A DNA stretch of 10,400 nucleotides from Gamarada debralockiae (taxonomy: Eukaryota; Ascomycota; Leotiomycetes; Helotiales; Hyphodiscaceae), in the NCBI GenBank assembly GCA_002803225.1, contig NXFV01001525.1:1-10400 (forward strand), read 5' to 3'. Shown here in pieces: positions 1 through 8,300 of this stretch. The notes beneath the pieces were generated by a model. The model searched no databases. It was not told the DNA's origin and worked only from the letters and a program-made list of their open reading frames with translations. The translations under genes and the position numbers were made by a program. Position 1 is the stretch's first letter, and each line of letters starts with the position of its first letter.

Positions 1-2
1 AT

Positions 3-332
3 ATCGCTGACTCTTTATCATTTTTGCCAAATGGGTTTTTGAAATCTAGTGTTCATAGAGTGGTTGCGCCGCCTCCGGATCAAGCGCATTTGGATCGGTT
101 GGGGATGCTGTATTTTGTGCGGCCGGAGGATGAGTTGGTGCTGAGACCAGTGGAAAGTCCGGTTTTGGAGAGATTGGGGTTGAAGGGGGAATGTGAGGAG
201 GGAGAGGTGTTGACTGCGGGTGAGTGGGTTAAGGCGCGGGTGGCGAAGAATGTTGATAAAGCTGGAGGGTCGAGAGAGACGAGTGGGGAACAGGAGATTA
301 TTAAGGGCGTTAAGGCTAGGTATTATGATTGA
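3..332 (+). CDS. 2-oxoglutarate/Fe(II)-dependent oxygenase, C-terminal part
   Basis: This is the 3' end of a gene entering from the left edge; the frame is open from base 3 to a TGA at 330-332, so the TTG at 24 is not a start. The translation has the C-terminal signature of the isopenicillin N synthase-like 2OG-Fe(II) family: NGFLKSSVHRVV, whose His (near base 54) would be the third iron ligand of the HxD...H triad, then DRLGMLYFVRP, whose Arg would contact 2-oxoglutarate. The first two ligands lie outside the window. About 60 residues after the core are hydrophilic, as in fungal members. Such enzymes hydroxylate or desaturate small molecules in the cytosol; the substrate cannot be told. It converges with the MOSC-reductase gene, with 188 bp between the two stop codons. 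Family membership is secure, the role is not. Confidence 0.85.
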   Translation: MADSLSFLPNGFLKSSVHRVVAPPPDQAHLDRLGMLYFVRPEDELVLRPVESPVLERLGLKGECEEGEVLTAGEWVKARVAKNVDKAGGSRETSGEQEIIKGVKARYYD

Positions 333-520
333 AAAATGAAAGATGGTTGTAGCTCTGCCAGAGTAAAGGTGGCGTGGATGCCACTTGGCGAGGCTTGAAT
401 GAAAGGAGAAATTGTATTACTCAGTGTTAAGAGCTAGGGATGTTGAGTCGCTGATTGCTCTCAGTCTTGTAGATACTGCAAGACGGCACAAAAATCACGA
501 TCCAAGGCTCTTCTCTTATC

Positions 521-2185
521 TCAATCCTCAGGCACGGCAACAACAATATGTCCCAACCCTCTACTGACACAGCTCAACAGCTCAGATCTCTTCTCTTCCT
601 CACTCAAAGCACCCCCTCTATGCTCTACCATACCACTCTTTAACCTAATCCTGCAAGTCCCACAATTACCCACCTCACACGAACTCCCGATCTCGAAGCC
701 GGCTTTCCGCATAACCTCGAGCAATGTCTCTTCTCCTCCCACGCTCAAACACTTCTTTTCCCCAGGTCCCTCAACATCAACTGTAAATGGATCGCCACCA
801 GCTTCAACCTTGAACGTCTCGTAATGCACCTCGTCATCTTCCATCCCGACCTCTTTGGCGGCGGCGAGCACACCATCTATCATCCGTTGGGGACCACAGA
901 TATAGACGTGAGAATTCCACTTTCTTCTTCTCAGCAAAGCCGCAACATCAAGTCTCTCACCCTTCGCTTTATCATACACCTTCACTTTATCGCTCAACTC
1001 CACCATGCGTTTCTTGAAAGCAACGTCTTCTGCCGATCGCACACAATAATGAAGCTCATAGTTGTAATTGATATCCTCAAACCGCTTCGTCATAGCTGGA
1101 AATGCAGTGATGCCAATCCCGCCCGCGATGAGAATATGATGCGATGCCATTGAAGCTGGTGAAAGACTTTGTGTGATAGTGCCGAAGGCAAGGGTGTCGC
1201 CAAGTTTCGCATTGTCGTGGAGGTAAATTGAGCCTCCGCGGCTGCTCTCGTCGCGCGCGATGGCGAGATCAAAACATTCGCTCGTGCCTCCCACGACTGA
1301 ATATGCTCGTTGTAGGCCATTAGGGAGGCGGACGCAGACGTGACAGCCTGGCTGCACGTCCTCAACCTTTTCAAACGTGTCGATGCATCGGAACGTGAAG
1401 CCCATGATCCTAGGCGTTTCCAACTTCTTCCTCGTGATCCGAAAACGTCTCCAGACTTCTGCTTTCTTTTTCTTGTCTTCATCCATCTTTATCAATCTCT
1501 TTTCGAAGACGCTCTTACATTCATTCCCCATCTCCGGAATGGTCGCTAGCTCTTCGATGGTTTCTCTATCCCCTTGTTCCCGATGTACGAAGTGGTGAAG
1601 TCGCTCGATCGTCCATCTGGGCCATCTCCGTTCTATGATCTCGATCTGCATCCCTTCCTCAATCCACCCCTCTTCAATGACACGATAGTACCACCCTGTC
1701 CTGGCCAACTCGTGCGTTTTGGGGGCAAAGTTCTTGGTCCCGAATCGTTGATTAAGCTTGAAGCATGGCTGCCTCGGTAGGCTAACTTCCAATAACGCTC
1801 CACCGTCTCCTCCGCCCGCTGGACCAATCCTCACTCTGTCTCCGATACAGATATTCGTCTCCGAGAATCCATAAGCGACCAAGTTTTCACCAAACCCGCC
1901 GGGGAGGAATTGGTCACAGGAAGGGTAGAGCTCGCGCCAGAGAGGATAGTGAGAAGAGTCGTATTGGTGAATTGCTTTGTCTATCCCACCATGGAAGGTG
2001 AGATCGTGCTCATCGTCTGTGAGGCCGAGCTTTGAGACACGGATACGGCCAACGCGGGGAGACTTCATAATGCCAGATTGGATCGAAAGAGGGCCGAAGG
2101 GAGCGAGCTTACCAGTTCGGAGGGAGACGAGGGTTGTTGGTCGGGGGATTGGGACTTCGGGAGTGGAGGTGGTGATTGAACCCAT
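521..2185 (-). CDS. MOSC domain / flavin-NAD-[2Fe-2S] reductase fusion protein
   Basis: The 554-residue product has no visible intron. I chose the ATG at 2183-2185 (G at -3 and +4; protein begins MGSITTSTPE) because the 50 codons upstream to an in-frame ATG at 2333-2335 show no domain. Using that longer numbering minus 50: a MOSC domain at about 15-190 with FHGGIDKAIHQY, GGFGENL and PRQPCFKL, whose Cys141 is the presumed molybdenum ligand; a short helical tail at about 191-233 like the YiiM 3-alpha domain; a flavin domain with RAYS at 293-296; a nucleotide domain with GGIGIT at 355-360 and CGP at 430-432; and a C-terminal plant-type ferredoxin with Cys503, 508, 511 and 539 (CX4CX2C...C). The order flavin-NAD-FeS matches phthalate dioxygenase reductases. 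Inference: a self-sufficient enzyme in which NAD(P)H electrons reach a Moco-bound MOSC site that reduces N-oxygenated compounds, as YiiM and mARC do. The substrate is unknown. Confidence 0.88.
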   Translation of the reverse strand: MGSITTSTPEVPIPRPTTLVSLRTGKLAPFGPLSIQSGIMKSPRVGRIRVSKLGLTDDEHDLTFHGGIDKAIHQYDSSHYPLWRELYPSCDQFLPGGFGENLVAYGFSETNICIGDRVRIGPAGGGDGGALLEVSLPRQPCFKLNQRFGTKNFAPKTHELARTGWYYRVIEEGWIEEGMQIEIIERRWPRWTIERLHHFVHREQGDRETIEELATIPEMGNECKSVFEKRLIKMDEDKKKKAEVWRRFRITRKKLETPRIMGFTFRCIDTFEKVEDVQPGCHVCVRLPNGLQRAYSVVGGTSECFDLAIARDESSRGGSIYLHDNAKLGDTLAFGTITQSLSPASMASHHILIAGGIGITAFPAMTKRFEDINYNYELHYCVRSAEDVAFKKRMVELSDKVKVYDKAKGERLDVAALLRRRKWNSHVYICGPQRMIDGVLAAAKEVGMEDDEVHYETFKVEAGGDPFTVDVEGPGEKKCLSVGGEETLLEVMRKAGFEIGSSCEVGNCGTCRIRLKSGMVEHRGGALSEEEKRSELLSCVSRGLGHIVVAVPED

Positions 2186-2491
2186 TGCGTACTTTGATTT
2201 AAAGTGTTGTCGTGTTGGATGATCGAGATTGAGCAGATAAGAAGCAATTAGATCTTTGGAGGATGTAAAGTAGGAAATTAATCTGCGACCACTTGGTAAC
2301 TCCCAATGACTGATCGCGGTAGCACGTGATGGCAATTGATGAAAGGAGAAAATGTAGTTGCAGAAGTAAAAGGGTTAAAAGCGCGAGCGCTGCAAAATGA
2401 TGACTAAGATGCGGAAGGACGAATGTCATTCGCCGCGGAGATATGCCAACTTTGACAATTCACGGCAATTCTGTCTGCTAAGCAACCCTAA
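2186..2491. other. Intergenic, upstream region of the MOSC-reductase gene
   Basis: No gene is supported here. The minus-strand frame of the MOSC gene stays open to 2335 but carries no recognisable domain, so this is probably its 5' untranslated region and promoter. No clear TATA box or binding-site cluster was seen. Confidence 0.5.
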
Positions 2492-2989
2492 GCTGAGTCA
2501 TTCACTTTGCTTCTGTTTGGAGGGCCCGAAACAATTTTTGAAAAGGAGAGGAGGTTGTCGCTTGAGGCTTTTGAAATAGTGGAGAAAAGGTTTCCCTCCA
2601 ATGAAAGAACCGTGGATCCCAGAAGCTACACAGATGGACATGGAACACCTGTTCGCGAATGAGCAAGTAGACAAGGGATCACTGACCCAAATTGTCTGGC
2701 GAACCCGATGTTCATAAAAGAGCCCTATAGCGATCTGCGTAGGTACATCCGAGAGCTCAAGAAGCACTCTTTCATTGTTTTAGGTAAGAAGGGCGGTGGA
2801 ACCCCGCAGTTTGCCCCACTTCTCGCATCTCGCAAAGTTTGGCAGGACATTTGATCGGAGTTGCAGTTGTACGTAAATGTAGTCTTGGAGGAAGAATTTG
2901 TAAGTCCAGAAATTAAATCCGTGTTCGCTCCGAGGAGCTGGGTTTTCAAGAAAAAGAATGAAGATGTTGCTGTGGAAAGAAGGTCGTGA
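2492..2989 (+). pseudogene. Unrecognised coding relic with two internal TGA codons
   Basis: Frame 2 gives 56, 63 and 44 codons separated only by TGA at 2660-2662 and 2852-2854, ending in TGA at 2987-2989 and preceded by TAA at 2489-2491. The composition is protein-like: charged helical stretches such as EKERRLSLEAFEIVEKRFP, then KEPYSDLRRYIRELKKHSF, IVLGKKGGGTPQFAPLLASR, and after the second TGA SELQLYVNVVLEEEFVSPEI. The phase stays the same across both stops, which is expected of point-mutated coding sequence and not of random DNA. Both TGA codons could derive from CGA (Arg) by C-to-T change, as RIP or CpG deamination produces; this is inference. No start codon or N-terminus is evident. I do not recognise the family. 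It lies on the same strand as the HET/NB-ARC relic, about 300 bp upstream, but nothing shows that they were one gene. A GTAAGA at 2784-2789 might be a donor site but is unproven. Confidence 0.45.
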
Positions 2990-3289
2990 ATCATGGCCGG
3001 GTTGGGCCGTGTACACTACTGTACGTATAATTGAAAAAGCATGCAGAGCAATAAAAGCTATCATCCCATGCTTCCTTTTCATCGATCGCTCGTTATGCGT
3101 AGTAGAAAGCATATCCGAGTGTCGTCATGGAAAGCCAAACTTCCTAACACTGGGATGGATGGGTGTGTGGAAATGAAGAAGGATCTCGGTGGCAGATGCT
3201 GACCTGAGCGCAAGGGTGGGCATTGGGCACCTCAATGCCATCGACTCAGCACCCTTATCGGTATACAAATCGTACCTTATCACGAAAGG
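2990..3289. other. Gene-free stretch before the HET relic
   Basis: This is where the first 70-80 residues of a HET domain should be encoded if the downstream gene were complete. In all three forward frames I see no YAILSHTW-like motif, so the N-terminus is lost, displaced or too diverged to see. Open frames on the minus strand here look like chance. Confidence 0.5.
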
Positions 3290-4560
3290 TTGCCGTTCCG
3301 TATCAGCCAATGTTGTATTGACAAATGGAATCTCCGCGAGCTTTCAAACGCGATTAATTCTATGTTTCGATGGTATAGAAATGCTGCAAAATGCTATGTT
3401 TTCTTCTCGGATATCTCGGCGCCTATGATAGATGCTCAGCTGCACCAGAGTAAATGGGATGCATCTTTTCGAAACAGCAGATGGTTTACTCGAGGCTGGA
3501 CGCTTCAAGAGCTCATCGCTCCCGCATCAGTCGAATTCTTTTCCTTAGAGCGTCAGCGCGTGGGTGATAAAGAATCCCTTGAGCGGCAGATACATGAGGT
3601 TACTCGCATTCCAGTCGAAGCTTTACGGGGTAGTCCTCTCGAGGATTTCAGTGTAAAAGATCGAATGGCATGGATGGAGGGCCGCCAGACAATGGAAGAA
3701 GAAGACCTGGCCTACTCTTTGATTGGGATTTTCAGCGTATCTATGGAGTTTAGATATGGCGAAGGAAAGGAGAGAGTATTGGAACGACTTCAGGAGGAGA
3801 TGGAAAAAGGTACGGCCTACACGAGTTTGTCTGATAAGTACTGAATTCTAGCGCGCAGCTAACAACACACTGTTCATTGTACCTTTCGACCGAAACCCTC
3901 GATTTGTTGGTCGCGAATCGCAACTCGCCGAGCTGGAAGGGAAGCTCTTTGCCGGAGCGTCAACTACGAAGGTGGCAATCACGGGTACGGACGGCATAGG
4001 CAAAACACAGCTGGCGTTCGAGTTAGCGTACAGAGAAAGAGAAACGTTCAAGAACTGCTTAGTTTTCTGGATACTTGCAAGCAATATAGAGAGTCTTTGT
4101 CAAGCGTATGCGAATATCGCTCAACGGCTTAACATTCCCAGCTCGGATGAAGAAAAGGCAGATTTCAAGAAGCTGGTTCAGCTATACTTGAGCAAAGAGA
4201 GCGCAGGGCAGTGGCTACTGGTATTCGACATCACGGACGAGGCTAGACTAGGAAATGTCGGTCATCTCAGGCAGCTAGCTTAATCGAGTCTCTACCAGTG
4301 TCTAATCAGGGCGCCATCATCTTTACAACAACTGACAAGAAGACGGCTGTTACGCTGGCATCACAAGATATTGTGGATTTGCTAGAGATGGAACAGGACG
4401 TAGCTCAAAAGATGCTAGAAATGTACTTGATCAGCCCGGCGAACGAGCTAGAGGTGGCGAAACTCTTGCTCAACGAGCTCGCATACCTCCCTCTAGCTAT
4501 TGTGCAAGCAGCGGCCTACATCAACATCAGCAAAATAACGCTTAGACAATATCTATTGAA
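3290..4560 (+). pseudogene. HET-NB-ARC (NLR-like) allorecognition gene, truncated and frameshifted
   Basis: Frame 2 from 3290 carries the back half of a HET domain: CCIDK at 3311-3325, then AINSMFRWY, RGWTLQELIAP at 3491-3523, EEDLAYSLIGIF and YGEG. It runs to TGA at 3842-3844. The match resumes in frame 0 with FIVPFDRNPRFVGRESQLAE, a P-loop GTDGIGKTQ at 3984-4010 and a Walker B-like WLLVFDITDE from 4212. A 49-nt intron (3810-3858) would join the two parts in phase. The match then moves to frame 2 between 4247 and 4282, a frameshift, and continues with LIESLPVSNQGAIIFTTTDK and YLPLAIVQAAAYI until homology stops near 4560. The expected C-terminal repeats (often TPR) are absent, and the first part of HET is missing. 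Intact relatives are STAND proteins that trigger heterokaryon incompatibility cell death after self/non-self recognition. The Walker B region, usually FDNADD, reads FDITDE, which fits decay. The truncations and frameshift argue for a pseudogene; an assembly error at the frameshift is possible. Confidence 0.82.
3810..3858 (+). other. Predicted spliceosomal intron in the HET-NB-ARC relic
   Basis: The donor GTACGG follows the HET tail EEMEK. A branch-like ACTGAAT lies at 3839-3845 and the acceptor CAG ends at 3858. Removing 49 nt takes the codon from G|GT to G|CT and shifts frame 2 to frame 0, so HET reads straight into the NB-ARC linker and bypasses the TGA at 3842. The TAG acceptor ending at 3851 would not give the right phase. 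Confidence 0.65.
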
Positions 4561-4837
4561 TGGGTTCCCGCTATTTACGCTGTTCTGTACAGGCGCACGC
4601 ACATGCAAGCCGAGTGACCGGTACTAATGTATGTGTGAGAAAGGCAACCAGATCCCCCAGCGTTCGTTCGGGTGGGCCACCATCCCCACCAAAAGTCACT
4701 CAGATTGGCTTGAAGGTTAAAGGCATTATTACAAAGGCTTATTATAGCCCTAGATTAAAGTTTAATTGGAGAGAATACCAAATGCGGCTAAACTGATTTA
4801 ATAGACGGGCTTAAAGTAACGAGGGCCCGAGGATATA

Positions 4838-4853
4838 AAAAGTCACGACTTTT
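4838..4853. repeat. Short palindrome AAAAGTC-ac-GACTTTT
   Basis: Seven-base arms pair perfectly around a two-base centre, set between GC-rich runs (GAGGGCCCGAGG on the left, CGAGGCCCCGG on the right). The function is unknown; it could be part of a degraded element end. Confidence 0.6.
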
Positions 4854-4918
4854 CGAGGCCCCGGTCGCACGTGCAGCTTGGCACACACTCCCAGAATATA
4901 ATAAAAAGCAATTTGAGC

Positions 4919-4992
4919 AATAATTACGATGCAAATAATTAATAAAAGCCGTGCAATTAATGAGAGACGCTGCAAGAGCAGTTGTAATTATT
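4919..4992. repeat. Inverted repeat AATAATTAC / GTAATTATT
   Basis: Perfect 9-bp arms at 4919-4927 and 4984-4992 enclose 56 bp of AT-rich sequence. Arms of this length in AT-rich DNA can occur by chance, so the biological meaning is doubtful. Confidence 0.4.
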
Positions 4993-5003
4993 ACAGGGCA
5001 TAA

Positions 5004-5064
5004 GCGCTGTTTTTTGAGCGCTGTTCCTTAAGCGAGACCCTGTTTTAAGCCTAAAATACAGCGC
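5004..5064. repeat. Inverted repeat GCGCTGTTTTTT / AAAATACAGCGC
   Basis: The arms at 5004-5015 and 5053-5064 match at 11 of 12 positions and enclose 37 bp. A further direct copy of GCGCTGTT occurs at 5018-5025. The span is 61 bp, too small for a typical MITE, but it could be an internally deleted remnant of one or the terminal hairpin of a larger element. Confidence 0.5.
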
Positions 5065-5326
5065 ACCCCGCATTAACCAGAACGCCCAGTGCATGTAATG
5101 GTGCTCGTTCCATTTCAACCGAGATTGACACGCATTTGTCGTAGCACCTGGTCATCTCGTTGTAAGTTTTATGTTGTATTGAACTCATAGAGCCGCTGGC
5201 ACTAAAATTAGGATAACCCTTATCGCCTTCAATATAAGCGGAAGGATATACCTAAATCCAATGCCAAATCCAAACATTTAATCTGAATCTGGCTTGACAA
5301 GTAGTTCCCTATCTGACTATGATATA

Positions 5327-8300
5327 TTATGTGTCGTCAATATCAAGTCGGAAAGGACTTCCAGATTGAACATGGTCCTCGCCATTCTCGAAGTCACCGA
5401 GTCTAAATGATCGTCCTTCCAACACTCCCCTAGACTTGAGCTGCTCATCGTTGTACCACTCTGACCCTGGCGGAATGAAATCTTCTCCTAACATTTTCGA
5501 GCCAGCCAATAAGCTCCACACGGCCGCGATGGTATAAGGGCTTTTCGGCACAATCTGTCTGTCCTTGGTCACCAAAAATACCGTCAAGAGCCCAGATGCT
5601 ACCATAGCTACAAGTAGAGCCTCCAGAATTCTGGTAGAAATGACGCTTTGAGTAAGCCGAGGTAGGGTTATATGAAACTGACCACTAATAACAGGTCTCT
5701 CCTCTTGTGTGGCAGTGGTATTGGCAACATAACTTTGCCGTCCATTGAGGTTGATAAGTTGTGCGGTGATGATTCCGTAGATACGTTGAACTCCCTCTAT
5801 CAAGGCTTCTGAATTAGTGGCTAGCTCATCTGGGGAAGTGCCATTGAGTCCATAGATCATTGCCTGAAAGAAGGCTTCAGGATCGGTATTGGTATTGACA
5901 TTTGGAAGCCCATTGCCTTTCAGATTAAGAAAGTTATTTATCGTGGGCACAACGCTAATGCCATTTGTGTCAAATGATGCATCAAACAAAACTTGCTTGG
6001 TTTCCTCAACTGGCTCGGGAATTACTGTAAGATCGACTCCTAGCGATGGGTAAGAAAGGACAACGTTGAGATCTACTGCCTCAATTCTGGGTCGACACTG
6101 GATTACGCTTGCTTGATTGGTGCTCACAGCGTTGCCTTCCTTTTTCCCGAAAGCAAACATCATTGTAGGGCAGCTGATCGAGGTGTTAGACGCCGATACC
6201 GACCACGCCACTGCCCAGTAATCAGCTGGTAGAGTGGTATTCACGTGAGGACTTGAAGCAGTAGTGTTGCCAAATTGACAATTTTCGGGGCCCAGATTTT
6301 GATATATCATAGCATAGCCAGGGCGTGGTGGGGACACGCTGACGTTAACAGGGACCAACTCATAATTCGCGGCTTTCAAGAGAGAGCAGTTCATGTTGAC
6401 ATATACCGCCGGGAGAACCACGGAAAAAGATTCTTGGTAGAGCAATGCAGTACTCCAAATTCTCTCATCCAATTTAATTTGGGAGAATGCGTATTTGGAA
6501 TATGTCCACTGAGGGTAAGATCGATTCAGGACGAGAATCATATCACCAGCAAACGCTTCTATGCCAAAAGAATTATTTTGATCGGTGCTGTAATACGGTC
6601 TGGTAACCGTCGAATTGGTTCCAGTTCCATTAATGTTGAACGTGTCCTCTTGGATAGATTGAACCAGGCTGAATTTGTCCAAGACAGTGGCATTCCCCGA
6701 AAGAATTGCCAGCGTGGTTGTTGGCGTATAGAGTCCAGAAACTGCGATTGGCAGGAATGGAGCAAGAAGTACAGGTAAAATGGCAAAGAAGACCGCCCAC
6801 TGGCGTTTGAAGAATGAATCTACAAACGCCCGTACGTCTGATTTACGCTGAGTGTTCTCCATAACCACCCATTTTGGAGCTTTTCCTTTCCACAGAAGGC
6901 GGTATGCTTGAAGAGTCCTCACTGAGAACGAGAGACTTTCAAAGAGTGACTGCACACACAGTGCTGCAAGAGCAGGCAAATACCTCCAAGGGTACCTCAA
7001 ATATGACTTGTCGTCGAGATAGGTGATTCCGTCGAATTGCGTAGAAATATGTAATAGCACTTCCATCACCACGATGAGCGCAATTGGAAGTAAAAGGGTG
7101 ATAAGGAATGAAGCAGTGGTCAGAGAAAATGGGGTCCACCCTTTTATGTTGGAGAGCCGGTCGATTTTCTTATTGGGGCTATTGTCGTCCAGTTCAATGA
7201 AAAACTCTCCGTGGTCCCCGGTTCTAGTACGGAATTTCTTATCCTTGAGCAGATGAAATAAAGACTCTGTTGATAAGGAGTTTGTTTCTTGAAAGGCTTG
7301 GGAGGCAACATTGCTGCGGGCCAGAATAGTTGCCAGAGCTCCAATTGATCCTGGGTCGCGACTGCAGACTCTACAAGGGATATATCGTAGAAGTAGAACA
7401 CCGCAGTTGATGATAGCAAAGCAGAGCGCAGCAATCATCATACCGAATGAAACTGGTTGGATTATCAGTCGAACGTCAGGCCCGAATGCAGTTCCAAGTA
7501 CAGTGTCATTAGAAGGCACCATCAAATAAGTTCTCGCTGCTTGCGCCATGACTGAAGCCACACCGGCTCTAACATTAGCCGCAAATACGGTAGCATTGCT
7601 CAGGGATGAAATATCATCATTGGTAGTGTTGGCAAATGTAAGTGAGGTACTAATACCGCCCTCAAAAAACCAAGCTATTGGACAATATGACTGGTACAAC
7701 AGAGACTGGGGCAAGGGTATTGAACTGGAGTTCAAAGCAAGTCCTGGTATGTCGCTGGATACTTGAATTGCAACTTCGCTGAATATATCACCCGTGGAGA
7801 AATCTCTATTGATGGTGACCTGGCCGAGACTGGTCTCGACTTTTGGTGTACACATTATGGCAGAATAGCGCTGATTGACCACGGTGGTAGAGTTATCGGG
7901 ATTCAACATTGGGATTTCGTAGGATGCTGCTGAATTATCTGACTCCGGAGCGGTAAAGTAACCCCACAACACACTGTCCTTTGGTGTCTCCTGTCCGATA
8001 TAACACAGGGATAGGTTGAAATAATCTGTTTCCTCAGAGCAGCCGGAAACTATGAACTGAGTTAAGTATTCGTCGAAGACAGGTACGATTTGAGTAGAAA
8101 CTGTGCCATCCAGTGTCAGGTTGATAGAGCAAGATTGAGCTCGAAGGGTGACAATGGTTGGGGTTGCTGTTGACCCGTTGAATGTGAAATTTACCAAAGC
8201 TGCTGTGGCAGCAGCTTCTTCGCATGTCAGATCTGTTGTGAGAACGTTCACTGTAGCTTGGTAGCTCTGGCTGTAGGCATAAAGAGAACCTATGCCCAGT

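Larger units (their letters stand above)
4561..5326. other. AT-leaning gene desert with small inverted repeats
   Basis: No coding frame is convincing. After homology to NB-ARC stops near 4560 the sequence becomes AT-leaning, with TA-rich runs around 4720-4800 and 4900-5000, and holds the three inverted repeats listed separately. It may be a mutated remnant of a transposon that truncated the HET-NB-ARC gene; no transposase or LTR motif is visible. The last 100-200 bp probably include the 3' untranslated region of the DUF3433 gene. Confidence 0.5.

Noticed and set aside
824..1153. Forward open frame of 109 codons
   Set aside because: It lies antisense to the reductase part of the MOSC fusion gene, whose frame has clear flavin, NAD and Fe-S motifs; no domain is seen in the forward product.
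1090..1482. Minus-strand open frame of 130 codons
   Set aside because: It overlaps the MOSC-reductase gene in another frame of the same strand and has no recognisable motif.
2780..3112. Minus-strand open frame of 110 codons
   Set aside because: The composition looks random, there is no motif, and it partly overlaps the more protein-like forward frame at 2492-2989.
3849..3851. TAG as alternative acceptor for the HET-NB-ARC intron
   Set aside because: It would leave the downstream sequence in frame 2, whereas the NB-ARC match is in frame 0; the CAG at 3856-3858 gives the right phase.
4221..4273. Intron as explanation for the frame change inside the NB-ARC
   Set aside because: The possible GTATTC...CAG would delete the Walker B-like segment VFDITDE, which matches the family, so a frameshift is simpler.
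6275..6778. Forward open frame of 167 codons
   Set aside because: It lies antisense within the long third exon of the DUF3433 gene, and the product shows no domain.
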